A DNA stretch of 64,000 bases from Paralithodes platypus. Lineage: Eukaryota > Arthropoda > Malacostraca > Decapoda > Lithodidae. A program made the position numbers and the translations under genes. Positions 11,701-21,018 of the stretch are shown piece after piece (within the stretch, counting starts at the first letter, position 1; each line of letters opens with the position of its first letter). The stretch is taken from contig CM064505.1 in assembly GCA_032716605.1 (NCBI GenBank), positions 45,066,062-45,130,061 of the forward strand. The letters run 5' to 3'. The notes under the pieces are model-generated. The model did no database searches, was not told the origin of the DNA, and was given only the letters and a program-made list of their open reading frames with translations.

Positions 11701-14025
11701 CCCCCCCACCCTTCCCCTACCCTCCCATACACTCCATGGGATATACAGACGGAGGTGATCCCCCCCCCCCCTTCCCCCTACCCTCCCATACACTCCATGG
11801 GATATACAGACGGAGGTGATCCCCCCCACCCTTCCCCCTACCCTCCCATACACTCCATGGGATATACAGACGGAGGTGATGCCCCCCCCCCCTTCCCCCT
11901 AACCTCCCATACACTCCATGGGATATACAGACGGAGGTGATCCCCCCCCCCCCTTCCCCCTACCCTCCCATACACTCCATGGGATATACAGACGGAGGTG
12001 ATCCCCCCCCCCCCCTTCCCCTACCCTCCCATACACTCCATGGGATATACAGACGGAGGTGATCCCCCCCCCTTCCCCCTAACCTCCCATACACTCCATG
12101 GGATATACAGACGGAGGTGATCCCCCCCCCCCCCCCTACCCTCCCATACACTCCATGGGATATATAGACGGAGGTGATGCCCCCCCCCCCCCCCCTTCCC
12201 CCTAACCTCCCATACACTCCATGGGATATATAGACGGAGGTGATGCCCCCCCCCCCCCCCTTCCCCCTAACCTCCCATAAACTCCATGGATATATAGACG
12301 GAGGTGATCCCCCCCCCCCCCCCCCCCTTCCCCCTAACCTCCCTACACTCCATGGGATATATAGACGGAGGTGATGCCCCCCCCCCCCCCTTCCCCCTAA
12401 CCTCCCATACACTCCATGGGATATATAGACGGAGGTGATGCCCCCCCCCCCCTTCCCCTAACCTCCCAACACTCCATGGGATATATGACGAGGTGATGCC
12501 CCCCCCCCCCCCCCCCCCCCCCCCATACACTCCATGGGATATACAGACGGAGGTGATCCCCCCCCCCCCCTTCCCCCTACCCTCACATACACTTCATGGC
12601 ATATACAGACGGAGGTGATCCCCCCCCCCCCCTACCCTCCCATACACTCCATGGGATATATAGACGGAGGTGATGCCCCCCCCCTTCCCTCCCATACACT
12701 CCATGGGATATACAGACGGAGGTGATCCCCCCCCCCCCCTTCACCCTACCCTCCCATACACTCCATGGGATATACAGAGGGAGGTGAGCCCCCCCCCCCC
12801 CATACACCCCATGGGATATACAGACGGAGGTGATGCCCCCCCCCCCCCCCCCTAGCCTCCCATATACTCCATGGGATATACAGACGGAGGTGATGCCCCC
12901 CCCCCCCCCCCCCCCTACACTCCATGGGATATACAGACGGAGGTGATGCCCCCCCCCCCCCCCCCCCTACCCTCCCATACACTCCATGGGATATACAGAC
13001 GGAGGTGATCCCCCCCCCCCCTACCCTCCCATACACTCCATGGGATATACAGACGGAGGTGATGCCCCCCCCCCCCCCCTACCCTCCCATACACTCCATG
13101 GGATATACAGACGGAGGTGATGCCCTCCCCTTCCCCCTACCCTCCATGGGATATACAGACGGAGGTGATGCCCTCCCCCCCTTCCCCCTAACCTCCATGG
13201 GATATACAGACGGAGGTGATGCCCTCCCCCCCTTCCCCCTAACCTCCATGGGATATAGAGACGGAGGTGATGCCCTCCCCCCTAACCTCCATGGGATATA
13301 GAGACGGAGGTGATGCCCTCCCCCCCTTCCCCCTAACCTCCATGGGATATAGAGGCGGAGGTGATGCCCTACCCCCTTCCCCCTAACCTCCATGGGATAT
13401 AGAGACGGAGGTGATGCCCTCCCCCCCTTCCCCCTAACCTCCATGGGATATAGAGACGGAGGTGATGCCCTCCCCTTCCCCCTACCCTCCATGGGATATA
13501 CAGACGGAGGTGATGCCCTCCCCCCCTTCCCCCTAACCTCCATGGGATATACAGACGGAGGTGATGCCCTCCCCTTCCCCCTACCCTCCATGGGATATAC
13601 AGACGGAGGTGATGCCCTCCCCCCCTTCCCCCTAACCTCCATGGGATATAGAGACGGAGGTGATGCCCTCCCCCCCTTCCCCCTAACCTCCATGGGATAT
13701 AGAGACGGAGGTGATGCCCTCCCCCCCTTCCCCCTAACCTCCATGGGATATAGAGACGGAGGTGATGCCCTCTCCCCCTTCCCCCTAACCTCCATGGGAT
13801 ATACAGACGGAGGTGATGCCCTCCCCTTCCCCCTACCCTCCATGGGATATACAGACGGAGGTGATGCCCTCCCCCCCTTCCCCCTAACCTCCATGGGATA
13901 TACAGACGGAGGTGATGCCCTCCCCTTCCCCCTAACCTCCATGGGATATACAGACGGAGGTGATGCCCACCCCCCCCCCCCCTTCCCCCTAACCTCCATG
14001 GGATATACAGACGGAGGTCTGTAAC
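8765..14025 (+). repeat. 5.2 kb minisatellite with long C-runs
   Basis: The unit reads CCATACACTCCATGGGATAT-ACA(C/G)ACGGAGGTGATgC(7-21)TTCCCCCTACCCTC, about 55-65 bp. Roughly 85-95 units are estimated from the length. Three zones are visible: ACACACGG units (8.8-10.1 kb), ACAGACGG units (10.14-13.1 kb), and shorter ~48 bp units lacking CATACACT with many TAGAGACGG variants (13.1-14.0 kb). The C-run length varies from unit to unit. The minus strand is a dense series of G-runs, so G-quadruplex and i-motif structures are plausible. All the open frames inside are repeat translations rich in Pro or Gly, not genes. Confidence 0.97.
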
Positions 14026-14235
14026 CAGTCGGGAGACACCTCGACGACGTATACAAACTAATAACACACTCAACAAAGCCACTCCAACAGCTTCCTCTCT
14101 CTCCAACACTCCCCTCTCAACACACTTCAGAAAATAGGAAAAGTAGAAAGTAGCTACGAGGTGCCGCTGTAAAGGCTTATCCCTCACCTTCAAACACCCC
14201 CCCCGTCTTGCCTCTTTACTCAAACCCTCCCATGA
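14026..14235. repeat. Dispersed repeat bordering the minisatellite (copy also at 36510-36650)
   Basis: ACCAGTCGGGAGACACCTCGACGACGTATACAAACTAATAACACAC, followed by CTTCCTCTCTC and CAACACTCCCCTC, matches 36518-36630. The inner part (GAAAATAGGAAAAGTAGAAAGTAGCTACGAGGTGCCG) recurs inverted at about 48625-48680. It may be the 3' region of an unidentified retrotransposon. No coding frame is credible. Confidence 0.7.
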
Positions 14236-14301
14236 TCTGTGTATTAAGTAATGCTCTCTCTCCCGCTCGCTCTTTTTTTTTTCTCTCTCTCTTGATTACA
14301 C

Positions 14302-14520
14302 TTAAGGGGAGATGGGTCATTTGTATGGTCACCCTTCTTACTCATGTTTAGCCCCATTAGTTTTCAAATTATATGACGTTTGGCCCATTACTTTGGCGAT
14401 TTTAAGATCTGTCGCCCCATTTATTTGTCAATATTAAGACTTTTCCTGTCATTTAGGTATCAATTTTTTCCTAGCGAGCGATAGCGAGCCTGTAATTTAA
14501 GAGAAACCGGCCTTATATAA
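14302..14520 (+). mobile_element. Family B left part
   Basis: It starts at TTAAGGGGAGATGGGTCATT and runs through CTCATGTTTAGCCCCATTAG, GGCGATTTTAAGA and CTAGCGAGCGATAGCGAGCC. The right part, normally ending in CTCCCCTTAA, is missing. TA-rich non-coding sequence follows to 14800, including (TA)n at 14659-14710. Confidence 0.85.
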
Positions 14521-14655
14521 TAATTTATATCATAATATATTGATTACACTCCTTCATACAAATAGAAAAACGAACAATTATTTTATTATATTTTAATTTG
14601 TTACGGTACATACCGGGTACTAAAAGGATACGTAAACCAATTTTGAGACATTACA

Positions 14656-14712
<57 letters not shown>

Positions 14713-14804
14713 GGTACCACTAATTCAATAATGCTTTACCTACTTACGGTACCACTAAATAACTCTACGGTAACGTATCCGGTATTCATTGTATTTCTAC
14801 TCTT

Positions 14805-14975
14805 AATTTGTAGATGTGTGGAATAGGCTACCAAGTACGGTAACAACGATTGAGAGTTTTAAGAAACCGGTACCGTAAATAGAAATAGACGTAAGGGCAT
14901 GATGGGCTGGGTGTGAAAGGGATCTGCCTTTTGTGAGCCAATCGGTTTTCTGCAGACTCCCGTCTTCGTATGTTC
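14805..14975 (+). pseudogene. LINE C-terminal/3' end remnant
   Basis: TGGAATAGGCTACCAAGT and GAGAGTTTTAAGA match the WNRLPS and SFK region of the better-preserved copy at 20395-20745. The 3' tail follows: GGGTGTGAAAGGGATCTGCC, GCCAATCGG, TTTCTGCAGACTCCCG and ATGTTCTT. It is too short and decayed to encode anything. Confidence 0.75.
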
Positions 14976-15021
14976 TTTCCACGCACGTACACACATCCAT
15001 ACGTACTGTACCAGATATTCG

Positions 15022-15176
15022 ACACCTAAATAGCACAAAAGGTCTAAAAAATGTCAACGAACTGGGGCGAAAGGTGTTAAAATCGCCAACTAATGGGCCA
15101 AACGTCATAAAATCTGAAAAATAATGGGGCTAAACATGAGGAAGGGGGACCAGAAAAACGGCCCATATCCCCTTAA
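15022..15176 (-). mobile_element. Family B fragment ending in TTAA
   Basis: CACCTAAATAGCACAAAAGG through GCTAAACATGAGGAAGG to CATATCCCCTTAA is the reverse complement of the family B left half. Its terminal TTAA (15173-15176) is also the left TTAA of the family A copy that follows. Confidence 0.85.
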
Positions 15177-15387
15177 CCCGTTCAGTACCAGGGACGTCCA
15201 TTTGATTATATTCTGGCCATTAATAGACGATTTTCTTCCGCTTGGGAAGTACCTCTAGCAATGTTAAGGCTTCAAACGATCTCAACCCACCCTTTTAACT
15301 ACCACAGATCCTTCCTAAGCTGCATAATATCGTCTAAATATAGCTAGAATATAATATAACACACGTCGCTGGTACACAAAGAGTTAA
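15173..15387. mobile_element. Family A palindromic TTAA element
   Basis: TTAA at 15173-15176 and 15384-15387 flank inverted arms (CCCGTTCAGTACCAGGGACG versus CGTCGCTGGTACACAAAGAG; GACGATTTT versus ATATCGTCT). It is diverged at the right end. A poly-C run and (CT)n follow at 15412-15490. Confidence 0.88.
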
Positions 15388-15389
15388 TA

Positions 15390-15881
15390 GAATCCATGGT
15401 CCGTGCTAACACCCCCCCCCCCCCCCTCTCCTCCCTCCTAACCTCCCATGATTTGTTTATTTATGTAACTCACTCTCTCTCTCTCTACTAGAATTAAGTC
15501 CTGACCACCTCGTTTGGATCGTAAGGTCTGTGTGGCCAGTGTATTTATGTAAATCTATGTAAATCTCTAGCTCTTTCTCTTTTGTTTACCTTCAAGGCCA
15601 GATCACTTCTTGCTTTGTCATCTTACATAGTCTTCTTCTTCAGACCCTCAAGATGCCACGTATACCGGTACCACGTCTTGGGCTCTAGGCTATAAATATC
15701 CACCACATAATTATAGGTTAGTGTCATATACACACAGACACACACATTATTATTACATACACATACAATTCACTCTCTCTCTCTCTTTCCACACACACAC
15801 ACACACATACAATCCACTCTCTCTCTCTCTCCACACACATACACACACACACACACACATTACTATTACACACATACAATC

Positions 15882-15912
<31 letters not shown>

Positions 15913-16149
15913 CACACATACAATCCACTCTCAGAAAAAGGGTTGAGGGAATGTGAAAGTGTCTGTTCGGTCTCTATATCGAGTTGGCCACCCCTAGCTA
16001 TGGGGTAAGTGCCTGAGTACATACATACATAATATACATATATACAACACATACCGGTACCCATAATATATACCCGTACTTTGATATAAATAAATAGTGT
16101 GAACCACCCAACTACTATAACTCAAACTACCGTCTATTAAAACTTCAAA
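15390..16149. other. Non-coding stretch with (CA)n/(CT)n microsatellites
   Basis: Poly-C at 15412-15427 and (CT)n at 15474-15486. An alternating (CA)n and (CT)n cluster covers 15770-15935. I see no gene; the open frames around 15721-16064 are microsatellite translations. Confidence 0.8.
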
Positions 16150-16316
16150 GTATACTCTAAAGTACCGGCGACGTCTAATTAATTGTATTCTAGCTATAGA
16201 CTGACATTACAGTAATGTCAATTACAGGATTTTTTTTTTAAAGTTAAATATAATCGTCTAATAGTACCGTACGAAAAATAAAGCTAAAGGGATGGCACCG
16301 GTACTGGAAGGGTTAA
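16150..16316. mobile_element. Family A element, internally shortened
   Basis: AGTACCGGCGACGTC and GGCACCGGTACTGGAAGGG-TTAA form the ends, with TAATCGTCTAATAG in the right arm. Its right TTAA (16313-16316) is followed directly by GGGGAGGT, the start of a family B end. Confidence 0.75.
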
Positions 16317-16334
16317 GGGGAGGTAGCACAAATA

Positions 16335-16465
16335 CGGTGATGGTGGTGTAATGGATTAGATGCTTTTGTTCTGGGTGTGAAGTCCCGACTTCGAATCCCG
16401 GGAGGATCATGTGTTTTCATTAGTTTATTCTAGTGCATTGGGGTAATGGAGGACTAATGTTAAGA
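16335..16465 (+). mobile_element. tRNA-derived SINE
   Basis: GGTGTAATGGATTAGATG resembles a pol III A box and ACTTCGAATCCCGGG (16388-16402) is an almost canonical B box. The tail TTTTCATTAGTTTATTCTAG and CATTGGGGTAATGGAGG is shared with 41845-41965. A SINE is preferred over a functional tRNA because the tail is conserved and I see no clean acceptor stem. Confidence 0.8.
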
Positions 16466-16497
16466 ACGGGGTGTTCCTTAATATGTGTATATGTGTG

Positions 16498-16501
16498 TAT
16501 A

Positions 16502-16548
<47 letters not shown>

Positions 16549-16865
16549 TGTATATATCATTACAATTATTTTGTTCTTAGTTTGTTCCCTAGACCTCCAA
16601 TCACACCCCCAAGATCACCTCCAAGATACATTTTTTTTTTCTCGGTGAGAAATGACCTTCAACGTTCCCCATAAACTGCCACCTTCCTCCTGCACTATCT
16701 CCCACCCTCCCTCCCCTTTTCCTCCAACCCTCCCTCCCTCCTTCCTCCTGCACTACCTCCATTCTTCCACCTGCACTACTTCCACCTGCACTACCTCCAA
16801 TCCGCCCTCCCTCCTTCCTCCCACCCACCCTTCCCCCTTCCTCCTACCCTTCCTAGGCTGAACCC
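16498..16865. repeat. (TA)n and CCTCC-rich low-complexity tracts
   Basis: (TA)n lies at 16498-16552 with a terminal TACTGTA. A C/T-rich CCTCCCTCC tract with short CTGCACTACCTCCA repeats runs from about 16675 to 16855. Sequence from 16866 to 17187 shows nothing recognisable. Confidence 0.8.
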
Positions 16866-17187
16866 ATGAAGGATTGAAGGTATTACCTCCATCGGTTAAG
16901 CGACAGGAGGTAGGTTACAGTCCCCCACACAAGTTATGATGTAAAATAGTACGACTGAATTGCGAGTGTGATTTAATTTAATGATCAGTGTGAAAAATCA
17001 GATGAGTTAACCACTGCATGAGAAACCACACTCGTAATTCAATCATGCGCACTATACTCCCATGCACAAGATCACGGATAGGAACATAACTTATGTGGGC
17101 GACTGTACAACTAACCGCGGTACGGTTGAACGCGGACAGACTGGCCTTCTCAAACCCCTAATAAGAGGGCTTTGTGTGGGGCTCTCT

Positions 17188-17260
17188 TTAACCCTGTCAG
17201 TACCGGTGCCGCCCGTTAAACTTTATAATGGCTACTATTAGACGATTTTATTCAGTTTAA
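17188..17260. mobile_element. Family A left fragment, interrupted by family B
   Basis: TTAACCCTGTCAGTACCGG through GACGATTTTATTCAG matches the A left arm. It stops at TTTAA, where the family B sequence GGGGGGTGAGTCGGG begins. Confidence 0.8.
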
Positions 17261-17536
17261 GGGGGGTGAGTCGGGTGACCTGCTATTTTTCTCTCCTTTT
17301 CTCTGTCTCTGCCACTCTGGTTTGTATCCATTCGGCATAATTCGGCCTACTGTTTTAACTTTTAAGACGTTTATCCCAATCCAGGTGTCGATTTCTTCCT
17401 GGCGAGCGATAGCAAGCCAGTATTGTATGGAGAAATTCGGCTTCGCCGGAGACATTTTTCTATCGAAAATGTACAAATTTAGCCTGCAGTCAAAAATGTG
17501 TTTACCGCTCGCCAGGAAAAAATCGACACCTGGATG
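17257..17536 (+). mobile_element. Family B2 element (palindromic core), right end lost
   Basis: It starts at TTAAGGGGGGTGAG. It carries CTGTTTTAAC...GACGTTTATCCC, TGGCGAGCGATAGCAAGCC and a CTTCGCCGGAGACATTTTTC block, then the inverted half GCTCGCCAGGAAAAAATCG, CACCTGGATGGGGG. It is joined abruptly to a LINE 3' end at about 17537. Confidence 0.82.
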
Positions 17537-17690
17537 GGGGTAAAACTTCGTGTGTCCAGGCATTTTGACCCCAACGTGCCTTGAATTTGGCTGTTTGTCA
17601 CTCTTTAGGCTTTGGGGGAGGCACTCGTTACAGACAACCTGCCTTCTGTCTCCTTACACAAAGAAAAACATAAACACTACTGGGACGTTA
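17537..17690 (+). pseudogene. LINE 3' end (TGTCCAGGCATTTTG family)
   Basis: TTCGTGTGTCCAGGCATTTT through GTCACTCTTTAGG, GGGGGAGGCACTCGTTACAG and CTTCTGTCTCCTTAC matches copies at 60155-60280, 61839-61955, and inverted at 22300-22430, 57480-57545 and 62005-62125. Only the end of the reverse-transcriptase tail and the 3' flank survive. Confidence 0.75.
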
Positions 17691-17909
17691 TAGTTTATTC
17701 GCTGTTAGTAGGTGAGAAATCATGACTTCTAACCTCTGTAACTCAAAAACGGCTAGAGTAATCTAGCTAATATTCCTACCATTTGGGAAGAGTCAGTCAA
17801 GGAATAGATGTGGAAATTTACAGCCAATTTGCTCTAGCCCTTTTTGAGTTACAGTGGATAGAGTTGATGATTTCTCTCCTACTTACAGCGAATAGACTAT
17901 AGCACAAGT
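17688..17909. mobile_element. Family C palindromic element
   Basis: TATAGTTTATTCGCTGTTAG at the left and CTTACAGCGAATAGACTATA at the right are inverted. The core contains CCATTTGGGAAGAGTCAGTC and GGAATAGATGTGGAAATTTAC, matching the other copies. Confidence 0.87.
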
Positions 17910-17914
17910 CACGA

Positions 17915-18128
17915 ACAGTCGGCCAAATAAGTAATGTTGCTGCACCAAGTATATTTCGATCAATAATTGGCATCACCACTACCTAAGCATTAATTCATCG
18001 TTTCGAGTGAGATATATAAACATGTTCCTATCTTCACACACCATATTCAACATCTGACAAACATTAATACAGCACACAGCGAGCAAAACATAATGGCAGC
18101 GGCGACACGACTTATTAGTGCTACTGTA
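17915..18128 (-). mobile_element. Family E MITE, diverged, head-to-head with the next copy
   Basis: Read on minus it gives AGTAGCACTAATAAGT, CATAATG, GTGCTGTATTAATG and GAACATGTTTATATATCTCACTCGA, matching the E interior. Its outer TA at 18127-18128 is shared with the plus-oriented copy that follows. Confidence 0.78.
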
Positions 18129-18373
18129 CGGTCGCGCTAATAAGTCATGTCCCAGCTGTCATTACGTTTGGCTTGCTCTGTGCTATATTAATGTCTGTCA
18201 GATGTTGAATAGGGTGGGTAAGTGTAGGAACATGTTTGTATATTTCACTCGATATGAAGAAATGAAGCTTAGATATTGCTTAGCTATTGTGAGGTTAGAT
18301 ATTGCTGTTACCAATTAGGCCTATTGATCAAAACATACTTGGTGCCGAGACATCACTTATTAGCGCGACTGTA
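18127..18373 (+). mobile_element. Family E Tc1/mariner-like MITE
   Basis: TA-CGGTCGCGCTAATAAGTC at the left and ACTTATTAGCGCGACTG-TA at the right give a TIR of about 25 bp with TA borders. On the reverse strand the right terminus begins CAG, the left begins CGG. No transposase is encoded. Confidence 0.88.
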
Positions 18374-18417
18374 CCAAGTGGCTGAACGGACACGTGAGTA
18401 AATGCCAGGGGATAAGG

Positions 18418-18685
18418 TTAAGGGGGGATGGGTCGTTTTTATGGTTCCCCTTCTTCCTCATGTTTAGCCCCATTAGATTTCAGATTTTAAGACGTTCGGC
18501 CCATTAGTTTGACGATTTTAATACCTTTAACCCCATTTGTTTGTCGATATTAAGAATGTTCATGTCATTTAGGTGTCGATGTTTACCTGGCGAGCGATAG
18601 CGAGCCCGTATATGAAAGGGGCTCAAGGGGGTGTAATCATAAGCTTGATGGATATCTAGAGACCAAACTAAAACCCTCCCCTTAA
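18418..18685 (+). mobile_element. Family B element with both TTAA ends
   Basis: TTAAGGGGGGATGGGTCG at the left and ACCCTCCCCTTAA at the right. The interior has GCCCCATTAG, GACGTTCGGCCC and TGGCGAGCGATAGCGAGCC but is shorter than 330 bp owing to deletion after the core. The right TTAA (18682-18685) doubles as the left TTAA of the next family A copy. Confidence 0.88.
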
Positions 18686-18832
18686 CACACTCTGTACCGG
18701 TGACATCCTTTCTATTATATTCTGGAAACCATTAAACGATTTTATTCGGCTTAGGAAGGACATCTACCCATTAAAAGGTTACAGACTATCTCAATTAATC
18801 CTTTAAGCTACCGTAAAATGGGAGTCTGCAGA
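18682..18832. mobile_element. Family A left two-thirds
   Basis: TTAACACACTCTGTACCGGTG, then AACGATTTTATTCGGCTTAGGAAGGAC and CAATTAATCC. It stops at CTACCGTA where a LINE 3' tail begins (minus strand, GGGAGTCTGCAGAAAGCCGATTGG at 18834-18880). Confidence 0.83.
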
Positions 18833-18891
18833 AAGCCGATTGGTCCACACAAGGCAGATCCTTCCCACACCCAACCCTAATTATATCTTTC
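18833..18891 (-). pseudogene. LINE 3' tail fragment
   Basis: The reverse complement gives GGGTGTGGGAAGGATCTGCC, CCAATCGGCTTTCTGCAGAC and TCCCAT, the same tail as at 20775-20867 and 14900-14975. Confidence 0.75.
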
Positions 18892-19096
18892 TTAACCCGT
18901 TCTTTACATCATATTCTGGCAACTATTAAACGATTTCATTCCGCTTAAGAAGGACTTCTAGCAATAATAAGGCTTCAAACTATCTCAAACAATCCTTTTA
19001 ACTACCGCAGATCCTTCCTAAGCTGCATAATATCGGCTAAAAAGAGTTAAAATATAATATACCACGCGTCGCTGGTACCGGTACTCAAAGGGTTAA
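18892..19096. mobile_element. Family A palindromic TTAA element
   Basis: TTAA at 18892-18895 and 19093-19096. The arms CTATTAAACGATTTCATTCC and CTAAGCTGCATAATATCGGC are inverted. The right end has GGTACCGGTACTCAAAGGG where siblings have a single GGTAC. Confidence 0.88.
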
Positions 19097-19167
19097 GCTT
19101 CATAAAATCGTCTAACTGTAGCTGAAATCCAATAAAAAAAAGACGTCACCAGTACTGAAAGGGTTAA
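19097..19167. mobile_element. Family A right-arm fragment
   Basis: GCTTCATAAAATCGTCTAAC through GACGTCACCAGTACTGAAAGGG and TTAA (19164-19167) is the A right arm alone, directly abutting the previous copy's TTAA. Confidence 0.83.
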
Positions 19168-19185
19168 CACACTACTGCACTGGTT

Positions 19186-19373
19186 ATAGTGGTTACTATA
19201 CCATGTTCCAAGAAAGTAGGCCAACACTCTTGAACATTAACCTCTATAACTCACCTAGACTAGAGTAATCCAGCTAATACTTCTACCATTTGGGAAGGGT
19301 CAGCCAAGGAACAGGTGTGGACATTGACAGCCCATTTGCTCTAGCCCTTTTTGAGTTACAGAGCAGGGTGTCA
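19186..19373. mobile_element. Family C element, right end cut by family G
   Basis: ACCATGTTCCAAGAAAGTAGGCC, CTAGAGTAATCCAGC, CCATTTGGGAAGGGTCAGCC and CTTTTTGAGTTACAGAG match the C copy at 20050. The right arm stops where GGGTGTCAAAC starts. Confidence 0.78.
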
Positions 19374-20046
19374 AACCAGAGCCATTTTGTTTGAAGACTT
19401 GAATTAACCCTTGTCTGGCGGCGCCGGACTTAAGTCGGTCTAGAGAAGGAAGGACTATGTGGCGGGGACCAACTTCAGGCGGTGTGCAATTTTGAGCAAT
19501 GGTTGGCTCTGAGAGAGAGACGAGAGGTGGGAGGAGCATAGGTCGGCTCTGACCGTTCGGCACGGGTCCCGCGCGGCAACTGCCCGGAGCCCTCCCCTCC
19601 ACACTCACTGCCTCCCTAGACAGGGAATTACCGTATGTAAGGAATTTACCGTATTTTAGGGATTTTTCCTTCGTTTTGCACGATCGTTGCAAGAGAACGT
19701 GTGGTCGTAGAAGGATGGTTCTGGTGTCATTGGAAAGCTCAATTATCGCCCTTTCAGGGATACATAATTGTATTACGCTCTGGCTCTTGTTTATGCATGA
19801 AAAAGAGCACGGAAACAAGGTCGTTTAGGGTAAAACCACCCGCTTGGCGGGTAGAAGTTACTGACGGACCCGCTCGTAAGGCGTTAATATACCGGTAAGA
19901 AGGAATACAAGAAAACCAACACGAAGTAGCATTCTTTTAGCCATGTTATCACTGTCAGACATAATATGAACTATAAACCCTAATTTTATCTTTACATAAA
20001 AATAATTAACGCTAACAACAATGGTCTCGGCCTTCGTTTGACACCC
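19374..20046. mobile_element. Family G element interrupted by a TTAA insertion
   Basis: GGGTGTCAAACCAGAGCC at the left and GGCCTTCGTTTGACACCC at the right are inverted ends. Removing the TTAA-bounded insert (19404-19887) leaves about 190 bp, the size of the copy at 7468-7670. The interior CATAATATGAACTATAAACC also matches 26240-26265. Confidence 0.75.
19404..19887. mobile_element. TTAA-bounded GC-richer insert inside family G
   Basis: TTAA at 19404-19407 and 19884-19887 bound about 480 bp with ends CCCTTGTCTGGCGG and (inverted) CGCCTTACGAGCGG. The region is GC-richer than its surroundings. The minus-strand open frame inside is not recognised and looks non-coding. It is likely a non-autonomous TTAA-specific element, but the TIR similarity is weak. 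Confidence 0.55.
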
Positions 20047-20047
20047 A

Positions 20048-20278
20048 AGTATACTATGTTCCAAGTAAGTAGGCCAAAACTATTTAACATTAACCTCTAT
20101 AACTCACCAACGACTAGAGTAATCGAGCTAATACTTCTACCATTTGGGAAGGTTCAGCCAAGGAACAGGCGTGGAAATGTACAGCCCATTTGCTCTAACC
20201 CTTTTTGAGTTACAGAGGTTGACCGTTCACGATTTCTGACCTACCTATTTGGAACAGGGTACAGTATATCGAATGTCT
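20048..20278. mobile_element. Family C element
   Basis: TATACTATGTTCCAAGTAAG at the left is inverted at the right as CTACCTATTTGGAACAGGGTA. The interior CTAGAGTAATCGAGC and GGAACAGGCGTGGAAATGTAC matches other C copies. Confidence 0.82.
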
Positions 20279-20299
20279 ATAATAGATCTTGGGTAGTTC

Positions 20300-20398
20300 C
20301 CGGACATCTCAACCAGTGCCAAATCAACCAAGACCAACCAAACCAGTGCTAAAATATAGTACTAACCTAACCGCATTGGTTGAGAGCTATTCTATCTA
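20300..20398. mobile_element. Family F foldback fragment
   Basis: ATCTCAACCAGTGCC and CAACCAAACCAGTGC units, CTAACCTAACC at the apex and GGTTGAGAGCTA on the right arm match 6975-7135. Confidence 0.65.
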
Positions 20399-20745
20399 TA
20401 TCTATATTCAAGTGGGTTAGTGGAATTAATAAAGGAGACATGAAAAATGTACTAAAGCTCAGTGATAGCGAAATAACTCGTACAAATGGTTTCAAATTAG
20501 ATAAATTTAGTTTCAGAAAAGACATAGGCAAATATTGGTTTGGTAACAGAGTTGTAGATGGGTGGAATAGGCTACCAAGTGATATAGTGGGATCAAGAAC
20601 GATAGGGAGCTTTAAGATAAAATTAGATAGGCATATGGACGAGATGGGTTGGGTGTGAGGGGGATCTACCAGGTGTGGGCCAATCGGCGCTCAGCAGACC
20701 CCCGTAATCTTGTGTTAATCTCTGACCGTTTTGGTGGGGTCAGTA
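20395..20745 (+). pseudogene. LINE reverse-transcriptase C-terminal tail and 3' end
   Basis: The frame ending at 20658 reads WVSGINKGDM, then TRTNGFKLDKFSFRKDIG, then NRVVDGWNRLPSDIVG and SFKIKLDRHMDEM. This is the conserved tail of CR1/jockey-type LINE reverse transcriptases, normally the last ~90 residues. Everything upstream, including the palm, is missing, so the copy is extremely 5'-truncated. The 3' flank GTGAGGGGGATCTACC, GGGCCAATCGGCG is the family's tail. The same family reads off the right edge of the window (63575-64000, minus). Confidence 0.85.
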
Positions 20746-20774
20746 GTCAAGGTATTAGTGAGATGGGTCTATAA

Positions 20775-20867
20775 TTGGGCCTTGTAATTGGGGTTGGGTG
20801 TGACAGGGATCTGCCTTGTATGGGCCAATCGGCTTTTTGCAGACTCCCATTTTCTTATGTTCTTATG
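20775..20867 (+). pseudogene. LINE 3' tail, second copy
   Basis: GGGTTGGGTGTGACAGGGATC, GGCCAATCGGCTTTTTGCAGAC and TTCTTATGTTCTTATG repeat the tail just upstream. The terminal ATGTTCTT repeats are the element's 3' microsatellite. Confidence 0.75.
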
Positions 20868-21018
20868 CTCAGACTCAATCCCCACTTTTCCTAAAAAAAA
20901 ATCCTTGGGGGTGGCCGACTCAAGACAGAGCAAGAACAGGAAAACACAAGACAAAACACAAAATTCACACACATCTAGGTCACCGAGGGGAATACCCAGA
21001 GACCAGGGTCACCAAGGT
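20868..21018. repeat. Dispersed repeat, copy 2 (pair with 345-520)
   Basis: CCTTGGGGGTGGCCGACTCA, CAAGAACAGGAAAACACAA, ACACACATCTAGGTCACC and AATACCCAGAGACCAGGGT match the copy at the left of the window. A family F scrap (AATGGTCTACTGGTTGAG) follows at 21021-21038. Confidence 0.75.

Noticed and set aside
8801..14223. Dozens of long open frames on both strands (Pro/His- or Gly-rich)
   Set aside because: They are translations of the 8765-14025 minisatellite; the frames change with C-run length and there is no codon bias.
16340..16405. Possible functional tRNA genes (also at 34310-34378, 40528-40590 and 41850-41900)
   Set aside because: Box A/B-like sequences are present, but acceptor stems do not pair cleanly and conserved tails follow, so SINE heads fit better.
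19300..19818. 172-residue minus-strand frame
   Set aside because: It spans family C, family G and the TTAA insert, with no conserved motif; accidental.
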